Source: Paludibacteraceae bacterium
Lineage (GTDB): Bacteria; Bacteroidota; Bacteroidia; Bacteroidales; Paludibacteraceae
Assembly: GCA_017556705.1 (NCBI GenBank)
Contig: JAFYMG010000009.1
Coordinates: 62,001-126,000 of the forward strand
Direction: 5' to 3'
DNA: 64,000 nt
Shown here piece after piece: positions 60,101 through 64,000 of this stretch. Every line of letters starts with the position of its first letter. Position 1 is the stretch's first letter. The notes below the pieces were generated by a model. That model had not been told where the DNA came from and ran no database searches. It worked only from the letters and a program-made list of their open reading frames with translations. The translations under genes were made by a program, and so were the position numbers.

Positions 60101-60282
60101 CTGACCGCGTGATAATCAAGGACAACCATGCCATTGTGATTGATTATAAATTTGGTCATAACGCATACAAATCCCATCTTGATCAAGTTCGCCAATACAT
60201 GGTACTCCTCCGACAAATGGGCTACACCACCGAAGGCCATATCATATACAACGCACTACAAACAATTACTACCATATCTTAA
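57136..60282 (+). CDS. UvrD/AddA-like helicase-nuclease
   Basis: A 1048-residue superfamily 1A protein. Walker A is YKASAGSGKTYTLT (about residues 5-18), motif II IDEFQDTSALQWE (about 394), motif V-like TIHSSKGLEFDIVII (about 713) and TYVAFTRPRYRLYAF (about 798, motif VI with Arg). The C-terminus carries a RecB-type PD-(D/E)XK nuclease: NRPDRVIIKDNHAIVIDYKFG with Asp and DYK (about 983-1003) and QVRQYMVLL. This is the AddA layout, somewhat shorter than B. subtilis AddA (1232). No AddB partner is present in the window. Role: double-strand break end processing. Confidence 0.9.
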   Translation: MLSIYKASAGSGKTYTLTREYLRMLLQDKQLLDDKRLPHSRILAVTFTKKSTAEMKERILRELYILATDPNQSEYIKDFISDTSIGMNTSEIQKRAQALLIGILQDYTRFSVSTIDGFFQQVIRSFAKELGLSATYDVSLDNEEIVQQAVDDLFRRIREQQQEDDELRTWIIDFAQNNIDADKQWNPSELVKKFSIELFKERLMRRMNAIQKAFSDKELMRQYQHQLTQICEQAEQQVGLLIQQALQIFATETGWTANLLKAFAKTPTSWLNGEIGSTFNKVLNNPSSVYVKSISKTQQQHLADIYAQQLEPIFLQLHQICTGETACNYFTAKAILPNLYTMGILQDVDRQITETDLYLGRLPISKTNQLINQIIDGQDAPFIYERIGQYYRHYMIDEFQDTSALQWENFAPLIHETEDNNRDNLIVGDVKQSIYRFRNSDWRLLNAVPSQFHNISLPKMEENWRTAKVVITENEKILQRYSKWVADQIDELTQQPAISQDIRYMYSYKAMHQEAQKKYKGYFRFQFFEGKTAKTESLEALDQLLQSLQAEGIDLKRVTLLTRFAYEAAELAQFLVQRNYSVQSAAGLRVGSHPAIKTIIHLLKEDFHNQRSIAQNAVQQFFGEINEEQMQKIIQAESLPLYERVLKIIDTLKLQESDGAIPYLTTFQDIIYQFTKNRIADANAFIEYWERKADKFTIPAAKTTNTIQIMTIHSSKGLEFDIVIIPMLSWPIMSFHKDDILWCEPKTAPFDTLPLVAVHPTNQLMQSHLRDDYIQEMVAQYTDYLNLTYVAFTRPRYRLYAFGQKYLGNIDQKVSIQNIGHLLSYLYDSNHELDDQLTYAQMDEGETTLAPLPPPKEDEEKKKEQEENKKKHTTISATYVNLPIKDRLILRSRTEDDFTEDALLSAIDLGTKMHLWLSYIRTWQDAEPTLQRLIRDGQVTDRQAIDMRQQLEQLQTLIIQEHHEEWFSGKDYVLFEQDIITPTNTLNRPDRVIIKDNHAIVIDYKFGHNAYKSHLDQVRQYMVLLRQMGYTTEGHIIYNALQTITTIS

Positions 60283-60290
60283 TAAAAACG

Positions 60291-60318
60291 ACTCATCACT
60301 CATCACTCATAACTCATC
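60291..60318. repeat. Heptamer array (ACTCATC), four units, before rimM
   Basis: ACTCATC, ACTCATC, ACTCATA, ACTCATC, ending 10 bp before the rimM ATG at 60329. Confidence 0.88.
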
Positions 60319-60328
60319 ACTTCAATCA

Positions 60329-60838
60329 ATGATTACCAACGAGCAAGTAATATCCATTGGCCGCATCACACGAACACACGGTAAACGCGGTGAAATTCAA
60401 TGTCTTACATCCAACGAGTATTGGGATAATGCGGAGGCAACGTTCCTAATCCTCAGTATGGACAATATACTTGTACCCTTCCGCGTACTTGACTGGCGTG
60501 GTAAGGGTAGCGACTCGCTGATCTTCCAACTCGACCGTATCACCGACGAACAATCCGCACAATCGCTCATTGGTTGTCAAGCCTATATGCTCGCCTCAGA
60601 CCTCAGCGACGATGACGAACTGCTGCCTACATGGCAAAGCCTTGTAGGCTATCGCGTACTAGATACCGATCAAGGCGAACTGGGTACAATCATCCATGTA
60701 GATGAAAGCACCATCAATACCCTCATCACACTTGACAATGATCTACTCCTACCTCTACACGAAGATTTTATCATCAATATCGACCAGCATAACAAACTAC
60801 TCACTATCTGTTTGCCGTTTGTATGCACCATACAATAA
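60329..60838 (+). CDS. rimM: Ribosome maturation factor RimM
   Basis: A 169-residue RimM: VISIGRITRTHGKRGEIQC at the N-terminal beta barrel, RVLDWRGKGSDSLIFQLDRITDEQSAQSLIGCQAYML, and the PRC-barrel LPTWQSLVGYRVLDTDQGELGTI. Assists 30S subunit assembly by binding S19. ATG at 60329 chosen: the long in-frame extension upstream lies inside the helicase gene and the heptamer array. The last codons (T-I-Q-stop) are part of the first unit of an 11-bp repeat array. Confidence 0.93.
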   Translation: MITNEQVISIGRITRTHGKRGEIQCLTSNEYWDNAEATFLILSMDNILVPFRVLDWRGKGSDSLIFQLDRITDEQSAQSLIGCQAYMLASDLSDDDELLPTWQSLVGYRVLDTDQGELGTIIHVDESTINTLITLDNDLLLPLHEDFIINIDQHNKLLTICLPFVCTIQ

Positions 60839-60862
60839 CCACACAATAACCATACAATAACC
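60830..60862. repeat. 11-bp tandem array (ATACAATAACC), three units
   Basis: ATACAATAACC, ACACAATAACC, ATACAATAACC and a partial fourth. It begins inside the rimM 3' end and includes its stop codon. Confidence 0.9.
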
Positions 60863-60915
60863 ATACTATTCGTTACTGTTATAGTACCTCGACAAATCAG
60901 ATTTAGACTACTATT

Positions 60916-61443
60916 ATGCAAAAAACAACCATACAAGAGATGAACCGCCTCACACCAGAGGCATTCCACGAAGCAACAAAAGTACCACTCATCGTGGTGC
61001 TCGACAATGTCCGTAGCCAACACAATATTGGTGCAGTCTTCCGTACAGCAGACGCATTTTGTTTGCAAGGTGTATGGCTATGCGGTATATGCTGCTGCCC
61101 ACCCAATAACGAAATACACAAGACTGCCCTTGGGGCAGAACTCACCGTCGATTGGCGCTACTTTGCACACACACTCGACGCAGTTCGTGCTTTGCAAGCC
61201 GATGGTTACACCGTCTATGCCATTGAGCAAGCACATGGTGCAACTATGCTTAACGACCTGCAACTTCCTCACAATCAAAAGACTGCTATCATCATGGGAC
61301 ATGAGGTCTTTGGCGTACAACAGGAGGTGGTAGATGCTGCTGATGGTTGTATTGAGATTCCGCAGTATGGCACCAAACATTCGCTCAATGTCAGTGTTAC
61401 CGCAGGCATTGTGATGTACGAACTCAGCAATATGTTAAGATAA
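60916..61443 (+). CDS. TrmH/SpoU-family RNA 2'-O-methyltransferase
   Basis: A 175-residue SPOUT protein: VVLDNVRSQHNIGAVFRTADAF (motif 1), AIIMGHEVFGVQQEVVDAADGCIEIPQYGTKHSLNVSVTAGIVMYEL in parts (motifs 2 and 3: IMGHEVFGV and IPQYGTKHSLNVS). The conserved Arg, Glu and Asn are present. It lacks the RlmB/TrmH N-terminal substrate-binding domain, so which RNA it methylates is unknown. Its stop codon runs into a heptamer array. Confidence 0.91.
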   Translation: MQKTTIQEMNRLTPEAFHEATKVPLIVVLDNVRSQHNIGAVFRTADAFCLQGVWLCGICCCPPNNEIHKTALGAELTVDWRYFAHTLDAVRALQADGYTVYAIEQAHGATMLNDLQLPHNQKTAIIMGHEVFGVQQEVVDAADGCIEIPQYGTKHSLNVSVTAGIVMYELSNMLR

Positions 61444-61484
61444 CTCATAACTCATAACTCAAAATTAATAATTCAAAATTAATA
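61443..61484. repeat. Heptamer array (ACTCATA/ATTMAWA), six units, running into the U32 reading frame
   Basis: ACTCATA, ACTCATA, ACTCAAA, ATTAATA, ATTCAAA, ATTAATA; the first base is the last of the methyltransferase stop, and the last unit is read in frame with the U32 protein. Confidence 0.88.
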
Positions 61485-61550
61485 TCACTCCTTGCTCCTG
61501 CCCGTGACTTAGAAGTAGGAATAGCAGCCATCCAAGCGGGTGCCGATGCG

Positions 61551-63326
61551 GTGTATATCGGTGCGCCAGAGTTCGGTGCACGTCAGGCAGCAGGTAACTC
61601 GCTGAATGATATTGCTGAGTTGGTAGAATATGCTCATCGCTTTGGTGTTCAGGTACTTGTAACGCTCAACACCCTTCTCCATGAGGCGGAATATCCTCGC
61701 GCATGCGCGCTCGCGCACGAATTATATAAGGTGGGGGTAGATGCCCTTATCATCCAAGACCTTCATCTCTTGGACTACGAATTGCCCCCTATTCGCCTGC
61801 ATGCCTCTACGCAATGTGACAACCGCACCCCAGAACAAGTGCTCCGTTTGCAAGAACTAGGCTTCCGCCGCGCAGTCCTCGCCCGCGAACTCTCACTCGA
61901 TCAAATCCGCGACATCCACCATACTTTACACTCTACACCCTACACCCTACACCGCGACGAAGTCGCCCCCATCGAACTCGAGGCCTTTGTCCACGGTGCC
62001 TTGTGCGTAAGTTATAGCGGACGATGCTATCTCTCAGAGGTGCTGATGGATCGCAGTGCCAACCGTGGTTGTTGCGCACAACCCTGCCGTCAACGCTATG
62101 ACCTTCTAGACAAAGACGGCAACGAGATACTAGATGACAATAGTCAACCTATCCACCAACAGTACTTGCTCTCTTTGCAAGATATGGATCGCAGTATGCA
62201 CCTTGCCGAGATGATTGAAGCAGGAGTGACCACCTTTAAGATCGAAGGTCGCCTCAAGGACCGCGATTATGTGACCAATATCGTAGCACATTACCGCCAA
62301 CTGCTTGACCAATTGATAGATAGCAATCCTACATTGGCACATGCCTCTACTCCATCCGTCTATCAATATGACTTCACCCCCAACCCTGCCAAGACCTTCC
62401 ACCGTGGACAAACTGACTATTTCTTACACGGTCGTACAGCCAATATGGCAAACTGGCAAACACCCAAATCCACAGGTGAGAAGATAGGCAAAGTCGTTGC
62501 TACTAGACATAACGCCATCTGCGTAGAGCTCAACCATGGTATCATCCTTCACAATGGTGATGGTATCTGCTATGGAGATAAGGGCTTTGCTATCAACCGC
62601 ATTGAAGGCGACTGGATTTATCCAAATAACCAATATCCAACACCCAATAGCCAATATCCATTAGCGAAGCGTCCATTACCCAATAGCCCACAGAGCGTCC
62701 AATATCCTAAAGTCGGAACAACGCTATATAGAAATCTCGACAACGAGTTTCTACGTTCGCTTCGCGCCGAGCGCCGCCTACCTGTGGCTATTCGTTTTGA
62801 GGCAGTAGCAGAAGGTTACCGCCTAACGATTGGAGAGCAGAGCGCCTTCTTCAAGGCTGAGCATCAAATTGCCACCAATCCAGAGCGCGCATTACAAACT
62901 ATCATTCAGCAACTTTGCAAACTCGGCGACACAGACTTTATCGCCAAAGATATTCAAGTATTTGACCATGAAGTGTCATGCTCCGATACTTTCCCATATT
63001 TCATTCCAACTAGCCAACTCAACCAATGGCGCAGAGAGGTCATTGCCTCCTATAGCCCGCAGGGCGTCCAATATCCAATAGCCGCTCATGCGGTGTCCAA
63101 TAGCACAGCGTCCCTTAGCCCGCAGGGCGTCCAATATCCATTACCCAATAGCGAAGCGTCCTCCCCCCTCATGACCTGCAAATATTGCATACTCAACGAG
63201 TTAGGTCATTGCCGCAAGATCAATCCTATGGTCAACGAACCTCGCTATCTCCGTTTGCAAAATGGCACGATCCTCTCGCTTGAGTTTGACTGCAAATGCT
63301 GCGAAATGCGCATCACCAAACCCTGA
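61551..63326 (+). CDS. U32-family peptidase with repeat-encoded insertions; true N-terminus further upstream
   Basis: At least 591 residues from the first standard in-frame start, a GTG at 61551. Homology clearly begins earlier: the same frame reads LLAPARDLEVGIAAIQAGADAVYIGA from about 61488, the usual U32 N-terminus, with no ATG, GTG or TTG before a stop at 61455. U32 signatures include HGALCVSYSGRCYLSEVL and NRGCCAQPCRQRYDL (cysteines of the Fe-S/C-motif), TFKIEGRLKDRDYV, and C-terminal CKYCILNELGHCRKI and CKCCEMR. Bacterial U32 proteins act in tRNA/rRNA hydroxylation or collagen cleavage. Four repeat arrays are translated in frame (61923-61950, 62628-62707, 63053-63161). Confidence 0.88.
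   Translation: MYIGAPEFGARQAAGNSLNDIAELVEYAHRFGVQVLVTLNTLLHEAEYPRACALAHELYKVGVDALIIQDLHLLDYELPPIRLHASTQCDNRTPEQVLRLQELGFRRAVLARELSLDQIRDIHHTLHSTPYTLHRDEVAPIELEAFVHGALCVSYSGRCYLSEVLMDRSANRGCCAQPCRQRYDLLDKDGNEILDDNSQPIHQQYLLSLQDMDRSMHLAEMIEAGVTTFKIEGRLKDRDYVTNIVAHYRQLLDQLIDSNPTLAHASTPSVYQYDFTPNPAKTFHRGQTDYFLHGRTANMANWQTPKSTGEKIGKVVATRHNAICVELNHGIILHNGDGICYGDKGFAINRIEGDWIYPNNQYPTPNSQYPLAKRPLPNSPQSVQYPKVGTTLYRNLDNEFLRSLRAERRLPVAIRFEAVAEGYRLTIGEQSAFFKAEHQIATNPERALQTIIQQLCKLGDTDFIAKDIQVFDHEVSCSDTFPYFIPTSQLNQWRREVIASYSPQGVQYPIAAHAVSNSTASLSPQGVQYPLPNSEASSPLMTCKYCILNELGHCRKINPMVNEPRYLRLQNGTILSLEFDCKCCEMRITKP
61923..61950. repeat. In-frame heptamer array (ACCCTAC) in the U32 gene
   Basis: ACTTTAC, ACTCTAC, ACCCTAC, ACCCTAC, then ACCGCGA. 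Confidence 0.85.
62628..62707. repeat. In-frame heptamer array (ANCCAAT) with two hairpin spacers in the U32 gene
   Basis: AACCAAT, ATCCAAC, ACCCAAT, AGCCAAT, ATCCATT, spacer TAGCGAAGCGTCC (62662-62674), ACCCAAT, spacer TAGCCCACAGAGCGTCC (62684-62700), AATATCC. It encodes a run rich in Tyr-Pro and Asn-Ser. Confidence 0.92.
63053..63161. repeat. In-frame cluster of five hairpin spacers and CCAAT words in the U32 gene
   Basis: TAGC...GTCC cores at 63053-63069, 63079-63098, 63101-63113, 63116-63132 and 63149-63161, two of them identical (TAGCCCGCAGGGCGTCC), joined by AATATCC and ATTACCC words. It encodes repeated SPQGVQYP. Confidence 0.94.
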
Positions 63327-63367
63327 AACCCTTAAAACTTTTAGAACCATTAGAACTACTTCAACTC
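63323..63367. repeat. Nonamer array (TTAGAACNN), five units
   Basis: CTGAAACCC, TTAAAACTT, TTAGAACCA, TTAGAACTA, CTTCAACTC. It contains the U32 stop codon and ends 9 bp before the WYL gene. Near copy of 17393-17437. Confidence 0.85.
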
Positions 63368-63376
63368 CCACAAGAT

Positions 63377-64000
63377 ATGGCTGCACATCAAGTAAACGTT
63401 TATTTCTGGTTAATCGACACCATCGCTTCGGGTAATCTCACCCGTGAGGACATCAACCGTCGTTGGGCACATTGTCGCTACAACGATAATCACGAGGAGG
63501 AGTTTCCGGAACGTAAGTTTCACCGCTATAAAGAGGAGATTCAAGAGATCTTTGATGTAGATATCCGTTGTAGCAAGTCACGAGGCAATGTCTATTATAT
63601 TGAGAATAAGGATGATATATCGGGCGGCACACGGCAATGGTTTCTGAATGCCATGGCGGTTCACTCAATGATGGATCAGGCTCAGGATATTACAGGATGT
63701 GTGCTCTACGAAGATATTCCAGAGGGTACACAATACTTGAGTTTGATTGTGGATGCTATTCGCCACCGCACACAGTTGCAAATGACCTATCATAGCTTTA
63801 ATCGCCAGGAGCAATACGAGCTGACCCTCTCGCCCTACTGCCTCAAGGTGTTCAAACAACGGTGGTATGTAGCAGGTTGCCCATCTACGCATCCAAACGA
63901 GACGCGTATCTATGCACTGGATCGTGTGCAGATGATGCGTCCGACTATAGAGACCTTTGTCTATCCTAAGACATTCGATGCCAAGGCATTCTTTGCTCCG
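63377..64000 (+). CDS. WYL-domain transcriptional regulator, N-terminal part
   Basis: 208 codons run open to the end of the window. The N-terminus FWLIDTIASGNLTREDINRRW looks like the winged-helix/DeoR-type region. From about residue 115 the WYL domain begins: LIVDAIRHRTQLQMTYHSF, then LSPYCLKVFKQRWYVAGC (WYV for the name-giving W-Y-L) and TRIYALDRVQMM. WYL proteins sense nucleic-acid or nucleotide ligands and often control defence or DNA-damage genes. The C-terminus and any target genes are outside the window. Confidence 0.9.
   Translation, partial: MAAHQVNVYFWLIDTIASGNLTREDINRRWAHCRYNDNHEEEFPERKFHRYKEEIQEIFDVDIRCSKSRGNVYYIENKDDISGGTRQWFLNAMAVHSMMDQAQDITGCVLYEDIPEGTQYLSLIVDAIRHRTQLQMTYHSFNRQEQYELTLSPYCLKVFKQRWYVAGCPSTHPNETRIYALDRVQMMRPTIETFVYPKTFDAKAFFAP

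Noticed and set aside
60140..60328. N-terminal extension of RimM
   Set aside because: It lies within the helicase gene in another frame and across the heptamer array; RimM homology starts at 60329.
63053..63161. Repeat cluster as a CRISPR array
   Set aside because: Cores are 13-20 bp with variable palindromic centres, spacing is 1-17 bp, there are no unique 30-bp spacers and no cas genes, and the region is translated.

Overview
The window is a dense chromosomal segment of a Bacteroidales bacterium. Three things point there: promoters of the Bacteroidetes type (TTTG, about 20 bp, then TAnnTTTG) before many transcription units, families largely restricted to that phylum (DUF4301, DUF4292, GGGtGRT protein, AmpG-like permeases, PpiD-type foldases), and a type IX secretion C-terminal domain on one large secreted protein. 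It looks like an uncultured gut-type lineage; genus cannot be read from the sequence. I see no rRNA, CRISPR, phage or transposase.

Layout. 1-3940 is the 3' end of a surface-polysaccharide operon (SDR reductase, acyl-adenylating ligase, acyl carrier protein, KAS III, hexapeptide acyltransferase, initiating sugar-phosphate transferase). 4065-6065 is a membrane-anchored PPIase. 6210-13603 is a tightly packed operon: secreted phosphodiester glycosidase, AmpG-like permease with a large soluble insert, phosphatidylserine synthase, secreted endonuclease I, PAP2 phosphatase. Two identical tRNA-Val genes follow, then two secreted minus-strand proteins. 15869-20928 carries cstA, engB, a UspA-like gene, a DUF4301 gene and a HAD phosphatase. 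From 37484 down to 20994 there is one long minus-strand run: dapB, lepB, wbqC-like, ilvE, POT transporter, coiled-coil protein, rsmI, flippase, ribE, two FKBPs, a second flippase, truA, and a 1097-residue esterase-like/PHP fusion. 37666-41093 has a PIG-L deacetylase, ridA, TPM protein, lemA and DUF456. 41180-50079 is mostly envelope hydrolases (metallopeptidase, two tandem lipases, lipocalin, rmuC, GHL10 glycosidase, esterase). 50229-51959 is a probably highly expressed NifU-like/GGGtGRT pair. 52098-64000 has a lipid kinase, dut, TPR, DUF4292, EnvC-like, FKBP, Rieske-like lipoprotein, AddA-like helicase-nuclease, rimM, an RNA methyltransferase, a U32 peptidase and a partial WYL regulator.

The main unexplained signal is a dispersed family of short degenerate tandem arrays. 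Each locus has its own word, usually 7 bp and sometimes 8, 9 or 11 bp, repeated 3-6 times with drift. At several loci the words are separated by compact GC-rich hairpins such as GCGAAGC or GCCCGAAGGGC. Most arrays sit between genes, often ending a few bases before a start codon. Others lie in frame inside ilvE, the U32 peptidase, the UspA-like gene, wbqC, dapB, a flippase and the 3' end of cstA. At the U32 gene the array runs into the coding frame and no standard start codon remains at the expected place. I do not recognise this as a named repeat family; the nearest analogies I know are cyanobacterial heptamer STRR arrays and the in-frame palindromic elements of Rickettsia.
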